Shown in pieces: positions 8,037 through 15,489 of a stretch of 32,468 nt of DNA. Both the position numbers and the translations under genes were made by a program. This stretch comes from Deltaproteobacteria bacterium (GTDB lineage: Bacteria; Desulfobacterota; Binatia; UTPRO1). Below the pieces are notes generated by a model that was given only the letters and a program-made list of their open reading frames with translations, did not search any database and was not told the DNA's origin. The stretch covers positions 1 to 32,468 of the forward strand of contig JAJCZP010000122.1 of the NCBI GenBank assembly GCA_029262315.1, in the 5' to 3' direction. Every line of letters starts with the position of its first letter. Position 1 is the stretch's first letter.

Positions 8037-9242
8037 ATGCGAATCTCGATGCAGAACGGAAGTTCCGAGGATGGACCGTTGGCGGGCGTGCGGGTGCTGG
8101 ATCTCTCGACAGTCGTCTCGGGGCCACTCTGCGGTCAGGTGCTTGGCGATCTCGGCGCCGATGTCGTCAAACTCGAGGCGTTCAGCGGCGATACCACCCG
8201 GCGCATGGGCATCCCCGATGCCTGTGGCTTTACGGGCTGGTACCTCCAGTTCAATCGAAACAAGCGCGGCCTCGCGGTCAATCTCAAGACTGAGGGCGGG
8301 GTAGCCGTGGTCAAACGCCTGGCGCGTACCATGGACATCGTGCTCGAGAATTTTCGCCCGGGCGTCGCTGACCGGCTCGGCGTCGGGTACGACGCGCTCG
8401 TCGCCGAGAATCCGAAGCTGATCTACGCCGCCATCAGCGGCTTCGGACCCGATGGCCCCTATCGTGACCTCCCCGCCTACGACTCAGTCATTCAGGGTGT
8501 CGCCGGCTTCATGCCCACACAGGGGGGCGACAACGAGCCCTCCTTGGTCCGCTCAATCGCCGCGGACAAAGCGAGCGGCATGACGGCACTCTATGCCATC
8601 CTCGCGGCGCTCTACGCCCGCGAAAAGAATGGCGGACGCGGCCAGCGCATCGACATCCCGATGCTCGACAGCTGGATCGCCTTCATCCTCCCCGACGTTT
8701 TCCAGGATCGCACGTACAAGGCGGCGCCCGAGCCCGGACCAGGACTGAGCGTGCATCGCACGTGGGCGACCAAAGACGGGCACGTCGTCATGATGATCGT
8801 CGAAGATCACCAGTTCCAGGCCCTCTGCCGGACTCTCGAACGGGAAGACCTCATCGACGACCCGCGCTGCGCCGACCTCATCAGCCGGTTCATGAACGCG
8901 GCGACGCTTTTCGCCGATCTCGAAAGCGAGCTTCTGAAGTGGACCACGCAGGAACTCGTCGACCGTGCGCGCAAACTCGGCGCGCCCCTTGCGCCGGCCA
9001 ACGGCATCCCCGAGATGATGCGGGATCCACAAGCGATCCACGCCGGAGTCGTCGTCGAGGCGGATCACGAGGAAGCGGGAACGCTCCGCTATATCCGCAA
9101 CCCCGCGCGCTTCGCCGACACCCCGACCTCGCTCCGCGCCCATCCGCCGAAGCTCGGCGAGCACACCGAGGAGGTCCTTCGCCAAGCCGGCTACTCCGCC
9201 GAGGAGATCGGCACGCTCCGCGACGGAGGCGCGATCGCCTGA
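8037..9242 (+). CDS. CaiB/BaiF family III CoA-transferase
   Basis: This 401-aa protein is a type III (formyl-CoA-transferase-like) CoA-transferase, which swaps CoA between carboxylic acids through aspartyl-CoA thioester intermediates. The N-terminus LAGVRVLDLSTVVSGPLCGQVLGDLGADVVKLE is diagnostic. Then come NRNKRGLAVNLK, the FRPGV and ISGFGPDGPY segments, and the catalytic Asp in AADKASGMTAL (D177). ATG 8037 has a weak GGGGAGA about 11 bp upstream; ATG 8049 is an alternative without a ribosome site. The frame is open further up through the repeat region but that part is not family-like. Length matches the family. The substrate cannot be read; neighbours do not form a clear beta-oxidation or carnitine pathway. 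It converges with the cyclase-hydrolase gene. Confidence 0.93.
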   Translation: MRISMQNGSSEDGPLAGVRVLDLSTVVSGPLCGQVLGDLGADVVKLEAFSGDTTRRMGIPDACGFTGWYLQFNRNKRGLAVNLKTEGGVAVVKRLARTMDIVLENFRPGVADRLGVGYDALVAENPKLIYAAISGFGPDGPYRDLPAYDSVIQGVAGFMPTQGGDNEPSLVRSIAADKASGMTALYAILAALYAREKNGGRGQRIDIPMLDSWIAFILPDVFQDRTYKAAPEPGPGLSVHRTWATKDGHVVMMIVEDHQFQALCRTLEREDLIDDPRCADLISRFMNAATLFADLESELLKWTTQELVDRARKLGAPLAPANGIPEMMRDPQAIHAGVVVEADHEEAGTLRYIRNPARFADTPTSLRAHPPKLGEHTEEVLRQAGYSAEEIGTLRDGGAIA

Positions 9243-9280
9243 CGCGTCGGTGGACCGTACTTACGCCACGAACGACGTGT

Positions 9281-9298
9281 CCCGCGTCAGGACGCGGG
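9281..9298. terminator. Candidate shared terminator hairpin
   Basis: CCCGCGTC and GACGCGGG form perfect 8-bp arms around AG. The hairpin lies 38 bp after the CaiB stop and spans the stop codon of the convergent cyclase gene. No T-run is present, so termination is only suggested by position. Confidence 0.35.
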
Positions 9299-10786
9299 TG
9301 ACGCGATGAACTCCTCGATCACGTCGATGGCGCGATCGCCCTCGGATTCGCCGGGCATGAACGCGTGGTTCTTGCCCTCGAACGCAACGAAGCGCGCGCC
9401 AGGAATCAAACCCGCGGTGTCGAGCCCGAGCTGGAACGGGACCAGGACGTCGTCGCGCCGGTGCAAGACCAGCGTGGGAACACGAACCTGACGCGCGAGC
9501 TCGGTCGAGTCCTCGCCAAGACCTCCCCAGAGGCCGGCCGCATCCTCCGCCGTCCCCCACAGACTCATCAGCTCGTCGAACAAGCTCAGCTGTAGATCCG
9601 TACCGTCGGGCACGATGAGACTGACGAAGTAATTGCGATAGGCGGGCTCGTTCGTCCCCCAGTGCTTGCGGATCAGGCTCGAGGTCGCGGCGAAGGTCTC
9701 ATCGTCGAGGGGCTTCCGAAGGATGGTGCCGTAGAGGATGAGATGGCTCACGCGCTCAGGGTGACGGACGGCGTATGCCATCGCGGTCGGCGTCCCCGCG
9801 GAAAAACCCCACAGCGCGAAACGATCTAGACCGGCCGCATCGATGACCGCTTCCAGGTCTTCGAGGCGCTTAGCCGCGCTGTGCTCCACACTCCGCTCCG
9901 AAAGGCCGAATCCACGCCCATCGTAGTAGACCATCTGATGATGCTCCACGAACGAGGTCAAGCGTCCGACGGGACCAATAGGACCATACTCCAAGTGGGT
10001 CGACCAGACCTGCGCCTGCACGATCGGCGGTCCAGTCCCGACGCTCGCATAGGCGATCCGGGTCCCATCCGCGGAGCGGACGAAAGCGATGTCACGGTCG
10101 AGTACCGGTGCGAGGGCTCCAGGAATTCGCAGTACGGCTTTGGCAACGAGCGCATAGATAAGCTCCGGTTTCGCGATGAATACACCACCCATCACGAGCA
10201 TCACGACTGCGATCGCAGCACCAAGCCTGCGAAGCATTCGGCCTGCGGAACGCGCGGAGCTTCCCGGGGCCTCGATGCCACCGCCTTCGGCCGCCGATCG
10301 GAGCGACCACACGATGATCGACCGATTCACGTTCTTCATCTTGGGAGCCCCGATGCGCTTGGCCTCGATCCCGGCCTGATTCCGCACCTGATCGTACACC
10401 GTCTCCGAGACGTAGATGTCGCCGGCCTCGGCAAGCCCGCACACACGAGACGCGACGTTGACTCCATCCCCGACGATACGATCGCCGGACTCGATCACGT
10501 CGCCGACGTGCAGGCCGATGCGAATGCGCAGGCCCTCCGCAACAGCCGCCGACTGAATCTCGGCCGCGCACGTCACGGCGTCGACCGCGCTCCCAAAGGT
10601 CGACAGCGTGCCGTCCCCCTCATACTCGAGACAACGACCGCCGTGCCCGTCCACGCAGCCACGAATGAGTTCCCGGCTGCGACCCACAATCTGGAGCGCG
10701 CGCGCCTCGTCGGCACCCATCAGCGCCGTGTATCCGACCAGATCGGTGAACATGATGGCGGTCAGCCGGCGCCCAGCCTCTGGCAT
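9287..10786 (-). CDS. Class III nucleotide cyclase fused to alpha/beta hydrolase
   Basis: This 499-aa protein has an N-terminal class III cyclase domain (about 1-165), a transmembrane helix (about 187-205, GAAIAVVMLVMGGVFIA) and an alpha/beta hydrolase (about 230-499). In the cyclase, metal Asp15 (FTDLVGYTALM), Asp58 (EGDG) and Asn110/Arg114 (VNVASR) are present. The purine-contacting Lys is Glu54 and the second selectivity position is Arg103, so the product (cAMP, cGMP or none) is uncertain. In the hydrolase, Ser329 (GFSAG), Asp445 or 446 and His474 form a plausible triad. The first four ORF codon-blocks upstream (to 10846) overlap poorly conserved sequence, so ATG 10786 is chosen. Mycobacterial Rv1900c joins the same two domains in the opposite order. 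The TetR gene ends 46 bp upstream. Confidence 0.88.
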   Translation of the reverse strand: MPEAGRRLTAIMFTDLVGYTALMGADEARALQIVGRSRELIRGCVDGHGGRCLEYEGDGTLSTFGSAVDAVTCAAEIQSAAVAEGLRIRIGLHVGDVIESGDRIVGDGVNVASRVCGLAEAGDIYVSETVYDQVRNQAGIEAKRIGAPKMKNVNRSIIVWSLRSAAEGGGIEAPGSSARSAGRMLRRLGAAIAVVMLVMGGVFIAKPELIYALVAKAVLRIPGALAPVLDRDIAFVRSADGTRIAYASVGTGPPIVQAQVWSTHLEYGPIGPVGRLTSFVEHHQMVYYDGRGFGLSERSVEHSAAKRLEDLEAVIDAAGLDRFALWGFSAGTPTAMAYAVRHPERVSHLILYGTILRKPLDDETFAATSSLIRKHWGTNEPAYRNYFVSLIVPDGTDLQLSLFDELMSLWGTAEDAAGLWGGLGEDSTELARQVRVPTLVLHRRDDVLVPFQLGLDTAGLIPGARFVAFEGKNHAFMPGESEGDRAIDVIEEFIASPAS

Positions 10787-10832
10787 ACGGCGAACTCTAT
10801 CCCCCCGCGAACGAAGGTTGAAGGCGAACGAC

Positions 10833-11465
10833 CTACCCGCCCGCAAGAACCTGCGCGGCGCTCCGAGCTATCTTTCTCAGCACGGCTTTCGGCGTCCCCG
10901 AACGAGCCCGGATCGCCAGGCTGTGAAGAATGGCCTGAGCCATTCGTGCGGCTTCCTTGGGATCGCCCTCGGCTGGATACTGTCCATCCTCTTTGGCCCG
11001 AGCGAAACGAGCGGCGAGCACGTCATCGACCTCAGCGATGAGTCGTTGCAGGCTTTGCCGTATCCGCGGATGCTCGACCGCCTCGACGGGCGCCGTACAC
11101 ATGACGAAGCACCCCGGAGCGGGATCGGACGTGAAGTACACGTCGAGCGCGGCATAGTAGAAGCTCGTGAGCGAAGCCGACAAATCCGACTCGGCGGCCA
11201 GGGACGCCATCGCCGCAGTCTTCACCGCAGTCGCGAAGCGCGCGAGCGTCTCCCGATAGACCGCCTCCTTGTCGCCAAAGGCGTTCGCAATGCTCGGGCG
11301 GTTCATGCCCATCGCGGCGGCAAGCTCGTCGAGAGACGTTGCGGCGAATCCCCGGGCCCAGAAGAGCGTGGTCGCGTGGTCGAGGACGGTATCGGGATCA
11401 AACTTCCTGGGCCGGCCTCTCGAGCGACGGCGTGGACTTTCGGCGCTTTGTGTACCTGTTCGCAT
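10833..11465 (-). CDS. TetR-family transcriptional regulator
   Basis: This 210-aa protein has a TetR N-terminal helix-turn-helix: GRPRKFDPDTVLDHATTLFWARGFAATSLDELAAAMGMNRPSIANAFGDKEAVY (about 16-70). The rest is an all-helical ligand-binding domain with a Cys-containing PGCFVMCTA segment, like the YcdC/AcrR-type subgroup that often responds to small hydrophobic molecules. ATG 11465 is chosen because the basic linker and HTH follow directly; the longer frame to 11567 runs through the neighbouring promoter region. It is divergent from the GST gene (95 bp between starts), which makes that GST the likely regulated target. It is also upstream of the cyclase-hydrolase gene on the same strand, so both might be transcribed together. 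Confidence 0.9.
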   Translation of the reverse strand: MRTGTQSAESPRRRSRGRPRKFDPDTVLDHATTLFWARGFAATSLDELAAAMGMNRPSIANAFGDKEAVYRETLARFATAVKTAAMASLAAESDLSASLTSFYYAALDVYFTSDPAPGCFVMCTAPVEAVEHPRIRQSLQRLIAEVDDVLAARFARAKEDGQYPAEGDPKEAARMAQAILHSLAIRARSGTPKAVLRKIARSAAQVLAGG

Positions 11466-11560
11466 AGAATTGATTGACTCCACTATTATTGTTCGATACT
11501 GCACATAATTACGAAGTCGCTCGGACTCGTCAAGTGAATCCAGGACGGCAGGAGACCAGC
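11466..11560. promoter_or_regulatory. AT-rich divergent promoter region, TetR/GST
   Basis: This 95-bp gap is distinctly AT-rich against its GC-rich surroundings, mostly from 11466 to about 11512. It contains an imperfect inverted repeat, ATTATTGT ... ACATAAT, that could be the TetR operator. A TTGACT with a 17-nt spacer is a possible -35 for the GST direction but its -10 (TACTGC) is weak. Auto-regulation by the TetR protein is inferred. Confidence 0.4.
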
Positions 11561-12562
11561 GTGGCAAGAATAGAACATCCCAAGAGTCCCCTCATCGCGA
11601 AGCTTCGCGGCGTGCACCTCTTCCACTTCGAGGGCGCACCGTGCGCCCAACGGGTTCGCTTCGCGCTCGCCGAGAAGGGACTCATTCGCGGACAGGAAGT
11701 TCCCTGGAACGCCGATACACCCGCGAGCCTGGAGGCCAGCCGCGACACCTGGGTCAGCCGGCACGTCTCCTTGATCAAGAAGCATCACCTCACCGACGAG
11801 TACGCCGCCATTCAACCGAACATGGTCGTACCCGCGCTCGTGCACGACGGCAGACTCTACGTCGAGTCGATGGAGATCATCGAGTACCTCGACGAGACGT
11901 GGCGACCGAATCCTTTGATGCCCACGGACCCCAACGCCGCCGCGCTCGCGCGCTCACTGGTCGAGGAGGGCAAGCGGCTTCATGTCTCGGTTCGCTACGT
12001 GTCCTTCCGCTGGGGCTTGGGGCGATTCGGCAAGCTGAACGCGAAAGAGGAAGAAACCCTACGGCGACTCGAGCCGGTGGGCTCACCCGAAGAGCTGGCC
12101 GGCTTCTACGGTCGCTACGACCGGGGTACGATCGCGGAAGAGACCTTTCACGAGCATCTCGACGCCCTGGAACGCGGCTACGCTGCGCTCGAGGAATTGC
12201 TGACTGGCGATGGGCGCCCGTTCCTGACCGGCAAGGCCTTCTCGGTCGCCGACATCATCTGGGCCATCAAGGTCCTCCGCATCCACGAATGCGGCTATCC
12301 CTTTCAGCGAAACTTTCCGGCGCTCTTCGCGTGGTTCGCCCGGGTTTCGCAGCGCCGCGGCTTTCAGGATGGCGTCATGCAGCGTCACCGAACACTGAAC
12401 AGAGCCTTTCGCGTCAAATCGACAATCGAAAACATGCTCGGCGTCGGTCTCCAACGGGCAAGTCAGCGTCAGATGCGCGGATCCGGGTCGGGGGGCGCCC
12501 CGATCGCGGCTCAGGAGAACGCGAAAAACGACCAGTCGGGTTCGAGTCCCAGCATGACCTGA
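11561..12562 (+). CDS. Glutathione S-transferase family protein
   Basis: This 333-aa protein has a thioredoxin-like N-terminal domain with LFHFEGAPCAQRVRFALAEKGL (Cys28 in the active-site loop), the NMVVPALVHDGRLYVESMEIIEYLDE strand-helix with cis-Pro and the Glu/Ser glutathione-gamma-Glu site, and a long helical C-terminal domain. An insertion between the first motif and the VP motif makes it longer than a typical GST. GSTs conjugate or reduce hydrophobic electrophiles with glutathione; LigE/LigF-like etherases have similar active-site loops. GTG 11561 is chosen because AGGAGA lies 6 bp upstream; the longer frame from 11474 crosses the promoter region. Its 3' end overlaps the convergent acyl-CoA-dehydrogenase-like gene by 52 bp. 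The last about 30 residues are low complexity. Confidence 0.82.
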   Translation: MARIEHPKSPLIAKLRGVHLFHFEGAPCAQRVRFALAEKGLIRGQEVPWNADTPASLEASRDTWVSRHVSLIKKHHLTDEYAAIQPNMVVPALVHDGRLYVESMEIIEYLDETWRPNPLMPTDPNAAALARSLVEEGKRLHVSVRYVSFRWGLGRFGKLNAKEEETLRRLEPVGSPEELAGFYGRYDRGTIAEETFHEHLDALERGYAALEELLTGDGRPFLTGKAFSVADIIWAIKVLRIHECGYPFQRNFPALFAWFARVSQRRGFQDGVMQRHRTLNRAFRVKSTIENMLGVGLQRASQRQMRGSGSGGAPIAAQENAKNDQSGSSPSMT

Positions 12563-13698
12563 CCCACAGCTTCGAGCCGCGTCGCGCTCACGAACGCATG
12601 CTGCGTGACGACGTGGGCATCGCGGAAGTGCTTCTGGAAACGATGCTCGTTCCGAATGCCCGTCGCGCCCACGGCGGCATGCACCAGATCCACGGCCTCG
12701 GCGGCCGCGAGCACGGCGTGCGATGAAGCAAGCTGGCAGCGAGCGCGTTCGGCCATCTCGAGCGAACGTCCGGCGAGTGCGATCTTCCAGGCCTCGTCGT
12801 AGGTCGTGTGGAAGAACGCGCGCGCCGCGGAGAGTTTTCCTTCCGCCCGAGCGAGCTGCAACTGGACCACGGAACGGTCTCGGAGCGAGCGGGTCGTGTA
12901 CGAGGGCACCTTCCGACCAAGCGCAACCAGATCGTCAATCGCCGCCTGGGCGATTCCGAGCGCCGATACGGCGTTGCAGGCAACGGAGGCGAAGACCGCG
13001 ATCCGGTACAAAGGACCCGCGTACGCCTTGCTCGGGTTCTCGAGTGGCGCCAGGGGCACGGCCCGCTCGCTCGGGACGAAGACGTCGTCGATCTCGATGT
13101 CGTGACTGCCGGTACCGCCCAACCCGAGCGTCTCCCAATTCTCGATGATCCTTGCCTCCCGCGCGGGAACGAAGGTCACCAGCGTAACCGGGTGGCCGGC
13201 TGCATCGACGCGAAGCGCGTCACCGTCGAAGACCTGGGCCAGTCCGGTGAACCAGGTGGCATTGTGGCAATTGCTGTTGAAAGTCGTGCGCCCCGACAAT
13301 CGATATCCGCCCTCGACGGGCACGGCCCGACGCGGGGGGTTCCACCCACCGGCCATCGCGGCCTCTGGTGCTCCGAAGATCTCCCGTGCGACCGGCTCCG
13401 AGAACCAAGCCCCCCACACCTCGATCGCGTTTGAGATCGCAACGTTCCAGCCGGCCGCGCTGTCGATCCGCGCCAAGGCTTCGACCAATCGATACGCCGT
13501 CACGGGGTCGAGCTCCAGCCCACCGAGGGCCCGCGGACGGAACAGTCGGTAGAAGCCAGCGTCGCGCAGGGCCTCCGCAACGATCGGCGACAAGCGCCGC
13601 TGCTGTTCGGCCGCTAGCGCATGCTCCTGAATGAGCGGTGCGAGCTCGTCGACCTTGGCGAAAAGATCGCTGGGGCGCATCTCGATCGCGGCGCTCAT
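12511..13698 (-). CDS. Acyl-CoA-dehydrogenase-fold flavoprotein (monooxygenase group)
   Basis: This 395-aa protein has the acyl-CoA dehydrogenase fold: helical N-domain (RDAGFYRLFRPRALGGLELDPVTAYRLVEALARIDSAAGW), central beta domain with GGYRLSGRTTFNSNCHNATW and WETLGLGGTGSHDIEIDDVFVP, and a C-terminal helical domain. The GTGSHD segment and absence of an obvious catalytic Glu fit the group of flavin-dependent hydroxylases and N-oxygenases (HpaB-C/HsaA/DszC-like) more than true acyl-CoA dehydrogenases. This group needs FMNH2 from a partner reductase. ATG 13698 is chosen because the fold begins there; the longer frame is not conserved. It is divergent from a GlxA-type regulator (107 bp) and convergent with the GST gene, with 52 bp overlap. 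The substrate is unknown; an aromatic or sulfur-containing compound is plausible. Confidence 0.82.
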   Translation of the reverse strand: MSAAIEMRPSDLFAKVDELAPLIQEHALAAEQQRRLSPIVAEALRDAGFYRLFRPRALGGLELDPVTAYRLVEALARIDSAAGWNVAISNAIEVWGAWFSEPVAREIFGAPEAAMAGGWNPPRRAVPVEGGYRLSGRTTFNSNCHNATWFTGLAQVFDGDALRVDAAGHPVTLVTFVPAREARIIENWETLGLGGTGSHDIEIDDVFVPSERAVPLAPLENPSKAYAGPLYRIAVFASVACNAVSALGIAQAAIDDLVALGRKVPSYTTRSLRDRSVVQLQLARAEGKLSAARAFFHTTYDEAWKIALAGRSLEMAERARCQLASSHAVLAAAEAVDLVHAAVGATGIRNEHRFQKHFRDAHVVTQHAFVSATRLEAVGQVMLGLEPDWSFFAFS

Positions 13699-13732
13699 GC
13701 CTCGATTCCGATCTCGTATGTCATGGCGGGGA

Positions 13733-13761
13733 TTGTCCGACGAATCGGCGGCTGGCACAAT
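13733..13761 (+). promoter_or_regulatory. Candidate promoter of the GlxA-type regulator
   Basis: TTGTCC (13733-13738) and CACAAT (13756-13761) are separated by 17 bp, each matching four of six sigma-70 consensus bases. A small palindrome AGATCC-gaa-GGATCT (13767-13781) follows, 24 bp before the start codon, and could be an operator or leader hairpin. Confidence 0.3.
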
Positions 13762-13805
13762 GACAAAGATCCGAAGGATCTGGCCATCGCCAAACGGAGG
13801 CTGCC

Positions 13806-14858
13806 ATGCGCACGACGATGCCTGAGTACCGGTTTCCACGCGTTTCACACATTCCCGCATTGCGACCAACCGAACGGCGCCGGCGCGTCGTCTTCGTCGC
13901 GAGCCGCAACCCCGATCCACTCGAGCTCATCGGGCCGATGAATGTTCTCCGCATCGCCAATTTCGTCCTCGAGCATTCCGGCCGATCCGAACTCGGGTAC
14001 GATGTCGAGGTCGTCACCGCGCGACCGGGCGTGATCTTCGAGATCGAGGGCCTGAAGATCGTCGCCGACAAGCCCTTCCATCGACTGCGGGGCTCTGTCG
14101 ATACCCTGCTCTTCGCCCCAATGGAGTTCCCGGATCTCTTCGATCGGAAAGACCGATTCCTCCCGTGGGTCGAGCGTATGTCGACGCAGGTACGGCGCGT
14201 CGGCACCATCTGCTTCGCGACCTATATTCTTGCGGAGGCCGGCGTCCTCGATGGGCGGCGCGCGACGACGCATTGGGACCTCCAGCACGACTTCATGGAG
14301 CGCTACCCGAATGTCACCCTCGACATCGATCCGATCTATGTGAAGGACGGCAACGTCTACACGGCGGCCGGTGCGACCGCGGGCATCGACATGACCCTCG
14401 CGTTGATCGAAGAGGACTTCGGCCGCGAGGTCGCGCTCCGTGTCGCCCAGGCGCTCGTCCTCTTCCTCAAACGCCCCGGGAGCCAGGCACAGTTCAGCGT
14501 GCAACTCTCGGCGCAACTTCCCGAGGAGGCGAGCATCGCCACGCTGCAGACCTATGTCTACGAGCATCTGGCCGAGGATCTCCGACTCGACGCTCTCGCC
14601 GCGCATGTTGGTATGAGCCCACGAAACTTCTCTCGGGTTTTTGCCCACGAGGTGGGCATGACACCTGGACGGTTCGTTGAGCAGTGCAGGCTCGAGGTCG
14701 CGCGGCAGTGGGTCGAGGAATCGAACGCGCCACTCTCAGAAGTCGCCGCGCGCTGCGGGTACGGCACGGCTGACGGCATGCGCCTCGCTTTCGAGCGCCA
14801 CCTAGACGTCAGCCCGCGCGCGTACCGTCAACGATTCTCGACCGCGAAGGCGAGCTGA
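13806..14858 (+). CDS. GlxA-type transcriptional regulator (DJ-1/PfpI-like + AraC HTH)
   Basis: This 350-aa protein joins an N-terminal DJ-1/PfpI (amidase-1-like) domain (about 27-200) to a C-terminal AraC-family double HTH (about 243-340). The DJ-1 part shows RRVVFVASRNPDPLELIGPMNVL and the nucleophile elbow RVGTICFATYILAEAGVLDGRRATTHW with Cys136. The HTH part shows LRLDALAAHVGMSPRNFSRVFAHEVGMTPGRFVEQCRLE and SEVAARCGYG. GlxA-type proteins often activate catabolic genes in response to small metabolites. ATG 13806 has a GGAGG ribosome site about 7 bp upstream. It is divergent from the flavoprotein gene and is the most likely local regulator of it (inference). Length is slightly above the usual 310-330 aa because of the N-terminal extension. 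Confidence 0.92.
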   Translation: MRTTMPEYRFPRVSHIPALRPTERRRRVVFVASRNPDPLELIGPMNVLRIANFVLEHSGRSELGYDVEVVTARPGVIFEIEGLKIVADKPFHRLRGSVDTLLFAPMEFPDLFDRKDRFLPWVERMSTQVRRVGTICFATYILAEAGVLDGRRATTHWDLQHDFMERYPNVTLDIDPIYVKDGNVYTAAGATAGIDMTLALIEEDFGREVALRVAQALVLFLKRPGSQAQFSVQLSAQLPEEASIATLQTYVYEHLAEDLRLDALAAHVGMSPRNFSRVFAHEVGMTPGRFVEQCRLEVARQWVEESNAPLSEVAARCGYGTADGMRLAFERHLDVSPRAYRQRFSTAKAS

Positions 14859-14947
14859 GCGCACCCAGCCAGCGGCCGGCTCGCACCCTCTCGGATGCGA
14901 CTTCAGCACCAAACGAGAACGCCCGGCACGTCCGCGTAGACGTCTCT

Positions 14948-15472
14948 TCATCGGTCTCGGCCATCGGCGACCTGCTGCGCCACCAGCGCCAGGAGCACGG
15001 CCGAGACGGCACTCTTGTGCTCCACCAGAAGTAACCTCGCGACCTGATCGGGGCCGAAGAGAAGTTGGCCGAGGACACGCTCGTCGGCCGCTAGGCGAAG
15101 TCCAAGAACGCGCGGGGCGTGCCGACGAACGAGCGCCTCGACACTGCGGTAGAAACGCTCGGCGCCGTCGTCGGCCAGCACGAGAAGTCTCGACACCCGT
15201 CCACCGCGAGCGACGCCGCTCGTACGATCGACCTGATTCAATCCCAGCGCTTCGGCGGACAGGGCGCGTTCGGCATTTTCGAGACCGCGAACGAGTTGCC
15301 CCGCCATCAAGGAACTCTTCAGTGCGGCCTCCACAGCCGACGTGATCTCGACCCGCGGCACGAGCAACGTACCGCCCGACCACAGCGGTTCAGCGCCGGC
15401 GATGAACTCGCGCAACAGGCCCGCGGCGCCAGGTGCGTCCTCGACCAATCTCGGGAAGCGCAGACCTTCCAT
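14948..15472 (-). CDS. Uncharacterised 174-aa protein
   Basis: I do not recognise this protein, but its codon pattern and composition look genuine. The N-terminus has Pro, Gly and hydrophobic residues without a signal peptide; the middle has RVSRLLVLADDGAERFYRSVEALVRRHAPRVLGLRL, resembling a beta-strand plus helix of a small-molecule-binding or Rossmann-like fold; the C-terminus is helical and hydrophobic (LLVEHKSAVSAVLLALVA). ATG 15472 starts 17 bp after the stop of the haloperoxidase-fold gene, so the two are co-transcribed and possibly related in function. Alternatives on the other strand (15119-15493) have less plausible composition. Without homology evidence no role can be given. Confidence 0.6.
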   Translation of the reverse strand: MEGLRFPRLVEDAPGAAGLLREFIAGAEPLWSGGTLLVPRVEITSAVEAALKSSLMAGQLVRGLENAERALSAEALGLNQVDRTSGVARGGRVSRLLVLADDGAERFYRSVEALVRRHAPRVLGLRLAADERVLGQLLFGPDQVARLLLVEHKSAVSAVLLALVAQQVADGRDR

Positions 15473-15489
15473 TCGTCGTCGCTCGTCCT

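Noticed and set aside
9881-11041. 386-codon plus-strand frame
   Set aside because: It is antisense to the cyclase-hydrolase gene and shows a shadow-like, Arg/Pro-rich composition.
14802-15383. 193-codon minus-strand frame
   Set aside because: It overlaps the 174-aa gene in another frame and has an Arg/Gly/Ser composition typical of shadow frames.
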